From contig NC_026505.1 in NCBI RefSeq assembly GCF_000182925.2, forward strand, positions 2,046,001 to 2,110,000: a stretch of DNA of 64,000 bases, written 5' to 3'. The translations under genes and the position numbers were made by a program. Numbering within the stretch: the stretch's first letter is position 1; each line of letters opens with the position of its first letter. Below, piece after piece: positions 24,622-36,300 of this stretch. The DNA comes from Neurospora crassa OR74A. Lineage: Eukaryota > Ascomycota > Sordariomycetes > Sordariales > Sordariaceae. Below the pieces are notes generated by a model. It ran no database searches and was not told the origin of the DNA. It saw only the letters and a program-made list of their open reading frames with translations.

Positions 24622-24945
24622 AGTTGGGTATCATGACCATCCAGTGATGTCCGTAAGGAGTGTGTAAAGCTCGCCGAATTGTCGTTGAGATGCAAGTGTC
24701 GTTAAAAGGAATGTCTACGAGTTGGGTATATATGCGATTCGTCGATCCGTAAAAAGGAGTGTCTATAGTTCGTCATGGGATCCAGCCGTTGGGTATATAA
24801 AGGAGTGTATATGCGTTATTGAAACAAGTGTCGTTAAGGAGCGTCGTGTGCTGTTAAGTACAGCGTCGTTGCAGTCGTAAAAGGAGTGTAAGATGCATGA
24901 TAATGCGTTGAAATGCTGCAGGTGTGATCGGAAAGGAACGTGGTA
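24622..24945. repeat. Degenerate tandem-like repeat, ~48-bp period, 6-7 units
   Basis: A core close to CGTAAAAGGAGTGT recurs with variation at about 24652, 24700, 24748, 24797, 24831, 24876 and (weakest) 24930, so most spacings are 45-50 bp. A second element, GTTGGGTATATATGCG-like, precedes cores at 24622, 24721 and 24789. Units differ by substitutions and small length changes, which suggests an old, decayed minisatellite. The field lies beyond the stop of the minus-strand Zn-cluster gene, between it and the scaffold gene. Confidence 0.6.
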
Positions 24946-25355
24946 TGCAATCGCGTCTGTATCGAAAAAGAAAATGCTGAAAAGAGATGCACACCGAATG
25001 CCAGATTTAGTTCGATGTAATGTGCTGATGCCTTTCGTCCGTTACGTTCTCATCATCTAGGTAATTCGAAGGTATAGAAGATATCGAGATGCTGTGGCCA
25101 TGGCTCGAGGGTGGTGTGAAAATCATCGATGGGGTTGGCGACTCGGGGAGCGGAAGCCTGGTGGAGTATTGTCCAGGGCCCAGGAGCGGAGAAGGGGCGA
25201 GGCTGTGTGGGGGGCCAGGCCAAAGTACGGCAAAGTCGTCCGGAGGCGGGTAGGTGGGCGTTGAGCTTAGCATTGTAGGAGTCCTGATGGCCATGTTAAT
25301 TAAACCTTTGCATCTCTTCGGAGCCGGACAGCGGCCGGTGTGGCGGACAGAGATC
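24946..25355. other. Intergenic, 3' region of the Zn-cluster gene
   Basis: This stretch probably holds the 3' UTR of the minus-strand gene that stops at 25356. A 135-codon minus-strand frame (25007-25414) overlaps that gene's C-terminus in another frame and is not supported. Confidence 0.45.
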
Positions 25356-27352
25356 CTAGACCGTCCACACGGATTGGATTGGATGGACGAACCCGACACC
25401 ATAGGGGCTGGCACCGCCCATCATGGGTGTAGTAGCGGAGAAGCCCATGTCATACGAGGGATATTCGTCCGGATCGCTGTAGGTGACGGAAGCCGCGTCG
25501 TTATAGTCACCGAAGGTGCTCGTGGTGGGACTGTATGCTCCATAGGACGGGCTCGGGATGCTCAGGTACTGTGGTTGGCCAAAAGGTGCCGTGATCTGGA
25601 CCGGGCTGGGTCCGCATTCCGGGATGACGGACAAGTTCTCGGTACTGTAGCTGAAGGCCGGCCTCTCTCCGTATGGCAGGTACTCGGACGACGACGCCGC
25701 GGACAAGGGCATTGGTGAACCTTCGCTTGCGTAGAAGTTATCGAACACTGGGAAAGACGGGGTACGAATCGGTTGATTCCACCCCATGCGAGACCGGAAT
25801 TCGGAGACTGTGTCAATAGGGAAGTTCATCAATGCAAGAGGGGTTGCCAAATCACCCTCGAGTTGGCCAGAAATATTCAAGGAATGCAGGCGACGTGCAA
25901 TCTCCTCAACCGGGCCAATTGTCAAACTTCCAAAGTAAGCGGCGCCGATCTCAGGGAAGAGGCGCTCCATTACCAGAGCAACGGTGTAGTAGTGAGCAAT
26001 GATGACCAAGGCACTGGGCGACCCATGGGTCTGTTGCAGGTACATGACGGGAAGCCAGAACAACCACGTACGCAGGGGCCTCAAACGCTCAAACTGTTGG
26101 GCTACCGACAAGGTCGGGCTAACCTTGCGAGCACCCTTCAGGAAGCTGATGAGCTGGGCAACGGACTTGGTGTCCTCCCTGTTGTGCTTGAGGTGAGACT
26201 CGACCTTCTGGAGCTGCTGCAGAGTCCTCTGAAAGGCGTCAAGGTCTTCCTTGCGCGGCTGACTGGGCTTGTGATCCGGGGCAGGAGACGGGGGAGCGGT
26301 TGGAAACGTGCTGCTTTCGGCAATGAAATCACCGAACTGGGACTCGTGCTTCCAGGGGTCCATGGCATCAATGACCTATTATTTCCACGTCAGCATTCGC
26401 CGCTCTTTGTAACCACGTACGCTCGCAGTCAAACGTACCGATGAGGTTCCCTGCATGAGATGGGTCCAGCTTCGCCTGTATGGAAATCTGAGTTAGCCCC
26501 CCCCTTGTCTGTGTAGCCGGAAGGCTGCAGTATATTGCTTACCAATCTGTGGCTTGCCACGACAGAACAAGAGATGCGGCAAGGATGGCGTCAGAAGTGT
26601 CCTTCGAGAAGGTCCCGATGGCTTCCTGGAGACCCTTCAAGGCGATACCCCGATGCTCGTAAGCCATGTTTCCGACCAATGGACAATCGGTCAAGTACGC
26701 AATGTGCATGGCAGAGAAGGCCAACAGCGAATGCAAGACATAGTTATGGGTAGCACCAATCTTGATGATTCTAGAAAACCTGTTAGCGCCCAGCCCAAGC
26801 CATTATTGACGTGTCAAGTGTTAATCTTACGTCGGGATCTGCCGAGTCCACAAAGTGAAGCCGTTGGCATCAATTTCCATCATCTGATTGCTGATCGAGG
26901 CAACATGGTGGATCAGGCGCAACTCGTCTGTGCTGAGATACTGAGGGGCCGGAGTCGGGTAAATGTTAAGGTTCGGGAACGGGAAAAGACCAGTTCGCTG
27001 CCACTGCTCGATTACAAGCTCGATCTCGGGCGTCCACATAAGATCCGGTTTGTCAGGAGAAGTAGACCGGTCCTCGGCGACAGGAATGTCATTATATGGA
27101 CAACGGATCTTGTGCTTGGTGCAATTGCGGCACTGGGGAAAACTTTCGTCACAACGAATGTGGCGGCGCTTGCTGTATGATTGTTAGAAGGCACCTTTGC
27201 ATCCAACTTGTCATGGGTTGAGTTAGCTTACCATGTCTCGCATCCCTTTCGGGACTTGGTGTGGCTAGAATAAATGTTAGTAAAGACAACCCGAAGTGGG
27301 TGTACAAAGTAGCTTACCTGCGCCTAGGGGGACCACCGCCGGGACCAGCCAT
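25356..27352 (-). CDS. Zn(II)2Cys6 transcription factor, Upc2-like type
   Basis: Six exons are read on the minus strand: 27318-27352, 27232-27264, 26831-27172, 26543-26770, 26439-26475 and 25356-26375. They total 1695 nt and encode 564 residues. Every junction has a GT donor and AG acceptor, most with CTAAC or CTGAC nearby. The start MAGPGGGPPRRSHTKSRKG leads into the zinc cluster, with cysteines at about residues 20, 23, 30, 37, 40 and 47 (CX2CX6CX6CX2CX6C). The cluster is split over three exons. The RRSHTKSRKGC lead-in and the LHSLLAFSAMHIAYL / HRGIALKGLQEAI segment are typical of Upc2/Ecm22-like ('sterol uptake control') regulators with a fungal transcription factor domain. The last 130 residues are a Ser/Tyr/Pro-rich tail, possibly activating. 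It is a nuclear DNA-binding regulator by family. The target genes, including any sterol link, are not shown by the sequence. Confidence 0.88.
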
Positions 27353-28116
27353 TGTGACAGTAAGACAGGCGAACAATTAAAGCGAAAGATCTGATAGCAA
27401 GGTTAGCATATGTCTCTAAAGATGTTCAAACACACGGACAAACGAAACACTGACAAGAAGCAGAGACACAATGGACCCTGATGACGTCGAAGTAGCGAAC
27501 GTAATGGGTTGATGCGAGGACAGGAAGCGTAGGCTGTGCCTTAAACCGATGACAGGTACTGAGACTTGCAACGTTGCCTTCCTGAAGGGTCAATCTAGAG
27601 CGAGCGTAGTTCGGAGTAGTTGTCAAACGTGAACAACCCGATAGTCAAGGTGCTTTCAGCGTTGACTACCTGGAATAGCAAGTCGGTGTTGCCTGCCGAG
27701 TAACCGGTTGCTTGCGCCGAGGTCGTTCGCAGTTGCGTCGTCGTGATAACCTCAATGTCCAAGATCTTCCCTAAAATCCAGATCCAGATCTCCTCCTTTC
27801 CTTCAACGTGGTAGCGATCGTGTGTTGTAAGAGTTTTGCTTGTTGCGTGTTTCCAAACAGACCCGGAAACCTAAAGCGAATGGGGGCGTCGGTTTGTGGC
27901 TGATTAGAGGTTTCAAGCAAGCGAGCAGGTCTTAGTAGATGTATGGCAACATCTGTTTTGGTGATTTGAAATTCTTGTCTCTTTTTCTTTCTGTTTTGCG
28001 TGGGAATCCAACGAGGGTGGTTGGCTAAGCGAGAGTCAGATGAATGGGGGTGTTGTGGTAAGGATCTCCTGCGCTCTTCTTCGATTCCAGATGAGTTGTT
28101 GTTGTTGTTGTTGTTG
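27353..28116 (-). promoter_or_regulatory. 5' leader/promoter region of the Zn-cluster gene, probable leader intron and (GTT)n tract
   Basis: Just upstream of the ATG, on the minus strand, GCTAACCTTGCTATCAG (about 27389-27405) has the look of a branch site plus 3' splice site, so an intron in the 5' UTR is likely. Its donor was not found. A 22-bp (GTT)n tract lies at 28095-28116. The extent of the leader is a guess. Confidence 0.35.
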
Positions 28117-30304
28117 AAGGCGGAGCGTGGTACTGGAGCGAGTGAGTTGCGCTAGTGAGATAGAGTTGGTGAAGTCTGTCCAAGTGGTGAAAGTGGAGGC
28201 TTCAGTGTTGTTTCGCAGGGTTGAGTTGAGTAGGCGTAGCGAGGGGGGGAGTTTCCTTCCTTCCAAATCTGTCCGTCTCTCCAAACCACCAAGAAAAATG
28301 AAACAAGCGAATGACAGGAGTCGACGAGGACTTCCTAGAGGTGCTAAAAAGCGAATGTGGGAGGCGGGATGATAGCGGAGGACTGAGACTCAGACCTGAG
28401 GGTTGAGGATGTACAGTTTAGTGAAATAGGTCGAAAAGGAGAGGGGACGCGATGTGCCCCGGGGGAAGCCCAAGTGTTAAATAGCGCCAGTTTGGACTGG
28501 GTCTTGGTGGGCTTGGGTGCAGACGGGCGTGACGGGGGACTGCTGGGTATCACTTGCGCACTTGGCCCTGCAGTTTCCGCGCACCTTCCATGTTCCCTTC
28601 CAGGTTCTCTCTGGGGTTGGGCAGAGCCGCCCGCCTGATCATTGGCTTACACGCCGGGGTCGGGGCCCTGTCACTGGAGGGGACGTCAAGTTGCTGCCAC
28701 ACTCCTTCCTCCTCCCACTGTGTGCTCCAGTGCAAAAGCCCTTCCAGTTCCATTGCTCGAGTGCTCTTTCCGTGCAGTCTACATTGTAGAGGTATCCCAT
28801 CCCATCGATTGCTCCTCCCCCATCTGCCACAACACCAAAACAAGGTGGAAAACCTGTGCCGTCATTGGCTGCGAGTCCACCGTCTGAGCAAGAAAGAGGA
28901 GGAGGAGATGGACGTACGTCCTCCGAAAGAAGAGAACTTGAACCCCCAACAATGTACCCACATCCGACTGCTGCTCGCTGCCCTGCACACCCGCCCACAA
29001 TGCGACCAGAATGGGCAATCCACTCGCTGCTGCAGGCAATGAGATGGGGGTGCATGAGGTGCCCGCTGCGTGGACAATCACCTGGCACGAACAAGGGCGA
29101 GCGCTGCTGAGAGAGGTATCGGTACCGCGGAATGTGGACGGCGGTGCCGATGAGCATCATCAACAATAACATCAACGGCAACAAGGACAGGGTGAAAACC
29201 AAAAGAGCCGCCGCCCGTGGATCATCGCCGCTAGGAGCTGCCCTGCGTGCGTGCTATAGTAGAGGTTCCTGTGTACATGTCACGGTTCTACAGGGTGGAT
29301 GAATGTGGATGGGTGGGTGGGATGGATGGATGGTCAGTTGTGTGTAACCGTTCAGTTCGATTCCCTGTCACTGTATCTGTCTGTCACTAGCGAGTCCTCC
29401 ACTCTGCATTCAGCAGTGGTCGAGGTCGGCCTGACATCCAAATTCATCCGGCGATCAACGGACCATCCAACGGTCCAGCCGGTAGGTACCTTCTAAGCAA
29501 CTTGCATCCAAAAGACCTCGGTACCTAGGGGACCTCTCGAGCACAGGGCGCAGCAGCAGAGATGACAGCAAGCAACATCAAGCATGAAGCAACAACGACA
29601 GCTTCTGGTAACCTGCCCCATCCGGTTTACTGTACATGCTACAGATCCTGTAGTATGTACCATAAACGTTGGTTCTTCTAGTTTGGGGGTCCATCGTCAT
29701 CCCGACCTCCCGCTCTCTCAAGTATGGGATGCTTGCTACCATCTTGCTGGACTTATCTGGCATTGAGAAATCATGATGAGTGGTGGGCCATAGTTGGGCT
29801 TGCAGACAACAATGAGGAAACAAAGGGAGTTAAAATCGAAAAGAAGAAAAAAAGAGAAACATTGGTCACTTTACGACAAATTACCCCGACTGGTCTAACT
29901 GACATACTCCACCTAAAGGTTACCTTACCTAACCTTAACGCTACGGAATCAAGGGCACAGCCGGGCGGAACTGTGTGAAAGAATGGAAGCGAAGAGTGCG
30001 GAGTCGCCATGATCATCCATCCATTTTCCTGGGAACAAGAGACTGACAGAACAGGATCTCCTCCGACGTTTTTCCATGTCCCCTCTCCACTCTCTGGATA
30101 TCATATCAGAGATGGATGTGGCTTGTTGTTATTGCAGTACCGTTGCCGAGACGGAGACACGGCAGAGCGAAAGAATAAAAGAAGTGGAAGTAAGGCAGGC
30201 GTTCGAATGAAGCGAAGCGAAGCGGAACAACGAACGGGCCATCTAACTCCAAAGGGCAAAAGAGGTGACCGATCGAACGGGGTTTGCTGAATGAAACTCT
30301 CCCT

Positions 30305-30308
<4 letters not shown>

Positions 30309-30338
<30 letters not shown>
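30309..30338. repeat. (TC)15 dinucleotide repeat
   Basis: A perfect TC run of about 30 bp inside the gene-free region. Confidence 0.95.
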
Positions 30339-30341
<3 letters not shown>

Positions 30342-33300
30342 TTTCTCCATCTGTCCCCGGCACCCAATCCATCAACTCAGGGAAGAGGAGTGGGCACCTT
30401 GAGGAGACCTCGCTTCTCCCCAGGTAGGTGCCGGTAGAGATGGAAGCGACAGATTTGGGTAAGTATTAGCAGATGTGTCGTCCCCGTTTTTACTGGCACC
30501 TACCAGGCCACTGTTGTCGCACCATGTCATTTATCGTCCCTGACTCCCTGCACGTGTGTGTGGTGGTGTTGATGTTGTAATGGCAACAGTACTATAGTTA
30601 GGTAGCAGTAGTCAAGGGAGACTAGTTTAGTACTCGTAGAAGTAGGTAACGTAGCGTAGCGTCTAGTTTTTGTCTATTTCGTAAGGGCACTTCATGATTT
30701 TGGATCTAGGTGATCGACGGCCGAGGGACACAGTAAGGGTACTTGACTCTACAGTGTGTGTCTAACTTTACCAATCAATACCTCAACTTTAAGAGAACTG
30801 ATAACATGATAGAAAATGGTACCCTTTTTCTCAACTTCAAAGTGACGAGACAATGCTCGTTTGGACTTCCTGAAAGATTGTCCGAGTTCGTGCTGTGGAG
30901 GCTGCGGTGCGCACAGGATCAAGTTAACATCTGGGAACATCCTTGACCTCATCTCAAGTGCTTAGGCCTGCGGCTCGTTTCCGCTGCTGTTAGGCTTTGT
31001 TTCACGTCCTGTCTTCACGAGGCCCCTGTTCCTTGGAGTTCATAGAACCATGATGAGAATCTTGAGTAAGCTATACCAGCTTGGTCAGAAACTGAGGGTG
31101 AGGGCCCTTTCTTTCTTACTAACACTCTCCATCAGCAATCACTATGCAAAGTCTATGAGTGGGATCTGCGTCCTGAAAAGGCACATTGATGAAACGATGT
31201 ACCTACATTGCCTGACTGCCTGTCGGTTTCATCTTGTCCCAGAACGTTGGTCCTTTGTTTGTCGTTGGGAAGCCCCACAACCGGTTCATGGCCCTTCCCA
31301 TCACCTCGGTCCTTTCGCCAAGTCCGAATTGTCGCCAAGGCCTTAGCCCAAGTTCAAGTTTGTCAGTGTAGAGGTATGTGTTGAGAGTGTGCTGTCAGGT
31401 GTGGTTTTTCTCTGAGCTTCTGGCGCCTGTGGAGTGCAGCTGCAGCGCGCATTGACAGCGGGCGGGGCCTGAATGACACTGACTGCGCGCACTGCCCGGC
31501 GGTAGGTAAGCAACTGACGGAACTTCCACTTGAGATCATATCCATACTGTGTGAGTGAGTTGGAATCAGTACTGTTATTCTACAGTTCTAACGGCGGCGG
31601 CTTCGCTTGGTAACGAAACTTTATCTGTCGAACATCAATCTCTGAGTCCCGAGAAATACCCTCACCACCAAATGCCATATCGTGACAATGGCTACGGAAC
31701 GCTTCTCGTTCGATCAAGAGCGGTTATTTCTCCTGGATGAGCAACTCTCAGTGCAGCTGACTCTTGTCCAGTGTATTTCGGGCCCTTTCACTGAGGCGCA
31801 ACAGCAGATCCGGCAGAAGCTTGCCGAAGTTAGCCCAGGTCACGATCATCACTGAGCTACGGAACTTAAGCGGGGCAGATAAACCGACTATGTTTGATTC
31901 CAAACCGCTTGTGTAGAGCCATGATCCAATTCACCTAGGGCAAGTGTTAGGTGCTGGGATTAGCTCCAGGAGTTCAGGGGGCAGTGAGAGGCCCCGTATA
32001 CAAGTGTAAATTGAGCACAACAACAGAGGCGGTCTTGAACTCTCGTTGTCATTATGACAAAGGACGCCTTCTCGTAAGGACGTGGTAATGGTTGCCGGCG
32101 CGCGATGTTAATGCCAAGCTTTGGGTCTTGGCTGGGCTTGGCTCAAGCTTGGCGAGCTTGGCTCTTCGCTTCGATGGTCCCACACAGTCGGATTATCCGG
32201 TTCAGTCCCTTGGGTAGCCCCGGAGCCAAGAGCCTGCTCCACCTATTTTTTTTTTTTTTCTCTTGTGGCTGGTTTCCTTCTCTTTATTCTGTTGCCTTGT
32301 CCCGCATGCCTGATTGCTCGAGGGCATCAATCACATAAGTTGGTGAATCGTTGTGTATCATGTTTACCTTTGAACTAGCTGAGTATGCATACTGTCATGG
32401 CCAGTCTTTAGTTTTCTCTCGCGGATATTAAATGATAACAAAAGGTAACTATTACGTACCTATTCCGACAACGGCTAGCCGAGGGTTAGGCCAGTTCATC
32501 ACAAAGGACCCTGCCTTCCTGTGTATCCCAAGCGTGAAGGAGAAGAAGAGGAGGCTGGTTTAAGCTCATCTGGGGATAGCCGCCCCTGTAGGGCTCCAGG
32601 AACGGGCCGGATATATCAACTGTGTTGAATTCTTGATTGACTGTGTGGGACACACACTAACAGCCAAACTCGAACCAAGACTCCAAACTTACAGTGGCAT
32701 CAAAAGTCATCATTTCGAATCACGACAACGAGAGCTTATAGGACGATTCATTGCGGATCGCCTTTACTCCTCTAAAGCGCCAAGATCGCCGCAGTTCTTC
32801 TTTTTCTTGGGCGCACCATGCAAAGAATTACAGTGAATGCTGGTGAATGCTGGTGTGACATAAGGATTTGCGAGTCTGACACGCCCGGGCTTGTTCCGTC
32901 ACAAGCTTGAGCGAAATGGTAACAGGGACCTTACCGATCAAGCCTAAACTGATGATAAAACTCTAGCAGAACATAAATCACAGAATGCATCACATTCACC
33001 ATCGGACGTCTTTACATCGCGTCGAGCTTAACATGAGGCCAACTACTCACATGGTGGTTGAACCGTCAATAAATGTGGCGCCCTCATTGGCTGCACCTGA
33101 TCCACACGGTCGATGAAGGATCGAACACAGTTGATTTATCCAACTCGTCCTGGAAGAGCATATTACAAGTACCTGATGCGATGTGCCCCTGGACAAATCA
33201 GAGCACCCCACAACGTACCGGAAACACAATTGAGGCGGAGCTTGCATGTTTCCATGCTAGCTCTCTTCTTTCCTCTATTCACGGTCCGTTCTAACCTCCA

Positions 33301-36300
33301 ATGTTCCGTGGGTCCTGGGGGGGCAACCGAACGACCTGTCTAGTGTACCTGCCTCCCTACCTGGACGGGCACTGACCGTTTTGGGATCTCGCCTGCATGA
33401 CGCACGAACTTGACATTGACACCAACATCTCACGGCCCTGGTTGTCTCGTTGCCAAAATGGATAGGGTCTTTTGTGATTATCATTCGAGTAAAGTCTATT
33501 TCACCTGTCTGCGGTGCGCCAATGAATAAAGCCAATGTTACTAGAACCACTTCGGGTTAAGATTGCGACCGGGCGCAGTAGCGGTGCTGGAACCAACGAC
33601 AGTCCTTCAATTTCTTGAGAGGTCTTCGGGGACGGAGGCAGAAACAACCGCCTAACTGCCTATTTGGTTGACGTTTTGAGGTGAAGCTTGGGCGCTCAAC
33701 GAGGTTTTTATTAGTCGCGAGTATCATCTTGCCGATGAGGGGGTTTGGGTTAGTTCACTTGGGAAGTGGGAAGATAACAGGCCAATGGGGAGTGGTGGAG
33801 ATGCAGCTTGAGCCAAGCCACCTCAATACAAGGAGTTCCTTTGATGTCGATATGTCTGTGTGACGGTGGTAGAGTGTGCCATACTCTGCGGCACTCTCAG
33901 GCCATTTTGATCCGGGCCACCTTCGACTTTTCCTCGACAGTCGACAGGGATTTGGAAAAGCGCTCGAATGGTTTGCGTTGGGCGTGCTGTCCAGTGGTGG
34001 AATGACCTAGACTGCGGGCAAGAGGCAGAAGTATTACGCGAAGCCCACGTCAGGTTCGTTTTGAAGAAAATATGGTCCTCTACAATACTGAACAAACCCA
34101 ATGATCGTTCACGAAGAGCCTGGAGACTTGATATTGGGCCGGCTCCGGGGTTGAGCTTTGCTCCGAATCATCCCTTTCTCAGATCTTACTGTTCTCGAAA
34201 GTACCTACCTTTCAGTTTCCGATCTGTTGAAAAAATTGGGACGATGAGTGCAGTAGCGGGGTAGCTTGATGTCATCATGTCGAAGGCAAACAAAGTTCCT
34301 TCCCTTTGGGGAAGCACTTCGTGACGCGCACAGAAGGAATCGGCAGGGACACCCCTCTCCCCTCTCCCGAGCTACCGGCCCTCCGGCACACAGACGAGCG
34401 CACAAATCCAAACGCAGAATTCCCAATCTTTCCATTCTGACAAAGAAGTTGGGGGTTTCTACATACCAGCCCCTGCCAATGAAAACCCTTTTCATCAGAT
34501 GCCCACCTATTTTTTTCCAAAGAACACAAGACGGGACCAGCTACTGTCCACCCATTTGTCCACTTGCCAAGGACCAACTTGCCGGTTATATGCGAGCGCG
34601 AGCACCGACAGAGCGTAGCGTTTCTGGGATGCTACTGTATTGCGTAGTAAAAGTAAGTCCTCCCATGTTCATCATCGGTATTCATCCGCGCCGTTCTCCG
34701 TGAAAGACTCCTCCAACATGGGCAGCACTACCGCAGCGCTACTACACTACACTACAAAATGTCTATGTAATAGGTACATGCGTACGCTACCTAGGCGAGA
34801 CGGAGAATACATGCTCTATCCGATCCCTACTTGGAGTTCCGGGCAACGAACGGAACGGATACATAGTACGGTACGTACGGATTGTCAAAGTCTGGCATTC
34901 TGTCAGTTACAAAGGTGTGTACAGTTCAATGCTGATTTGATTGCCAGCGCGGTTCTCACGACAAGTGATATGAAACAGACAAAACCACGTAACAACCACA
35001 TTCGAAACTGAAGATCGGGTAGGGTGTATGAAGCGTCCGAAACGCATTTGGTTGATACCAAATTCTTCTACGGAGATTGTGGAATGGTGGTTGAGTTGCA
35101 CAGAATGCGTAGTGAAGTCCCGCGCTAACGAACAAACCAGGGGTGAACCACCACCGCAAACCCCGGCCTCCTTGTAACGGACCATTCGGCTGTACCATGA
35201 CTCGAAATTCTCTCGCGGAGCCGTCCGTTGCCCGTGAGCCTCCCGAGCTCAGACATTCCGCTACGGGATAGTACGGGATCAGACACGGCCGTGAAAACCC
35301 CACTGCATCACTCTTGGCTCTCTGGCCCTACTTTCAAGGGAAAAAAAACGAAGAAAAAAAACCCATTCGCCCCTGTATTTTTCCGTCTTCGACCGTTGTG
35401 GTGAGCCGCAGATATCCATGCATCATAGATGGAGCGATGGAGCCTCAACTCGACAGTCCACCGTTGACGGGCAGTGGAGACCGATGGAGTTGCAGCATCG
35501 ACAGAAAACATGCCAATTGTTTCGAGGGCACGTACAGCGTCGCAACTGATACCCTCGCGACGGAGCATACCCCGTTGAAGAAACTCAAGCGAATCATGAC
35601 CTGCGACACCGTTGAAAAGGAGATTTTTTTATCGGCCCCATCACCATCGGCCGGTCACGATTGTCTGCATAACGATAGTTCGACAGTTTGACTACAAGCG
35701 ACAGCCGGTGGTGGATGGGATGGGATGGATGGATGATAGGTCGAACATGGTTTTCCTGTGATGAGTATATACATCTAAGTTTAGTTTTGCCCTCTCCCCA
35801 TCGTGCCCGAAAGAGACTGATAATGATGCAAAAGTTGCTGACCCTTGTCTATGGCTTTTGGTCGAGAAACTAGCAGTTGGAGGGCGGAGGGATCTGATTG
35901 GATGAAACAAACGTTTCTCGTGTCCATTTTTGGATACTTGCCTGCCGTCCCAAGCCCCTGCGACTCCTTTCTTCTCACCTCCTGACTGGCCTTTTTATTA
36001 ATCTTGGCGGCCGGGGCGCGATGCATCGTCATTGCCGTGAGGCTCGGTTTTGCTCGATCTGGGGGACGCCAACGACAACAACGACAATGCTGCCAGGTCC
36101 CCTATTTTCACCCACCAGTCCACCCACTAGCGAGGTTTTCTATAGCGAGCAAGCTCGTCATGTGACATTTGTCACTACACATGCATGCCATGGAGTGGCT
36201 TACCTCTTGGGGAGGGAGGTCAAGTACAAGTTATGACACCCCAGAGCGAAAAAAAAAACATGCCTTGACATGTGCTATACTTGTAAGCACAAATCTTGGT

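Noticed and set aside
25773-26444. 223-codon plus-strand frame
   Set aside because: Antisense to exons of the Zn-cluster gene, whose frame and splice sites are well supported.
28639-29202. 187-codon minus-strand frame with a signal-peptide-like start
   Set aside because: It starts at TTG, and other frames on both strands are equally open here; no motif.
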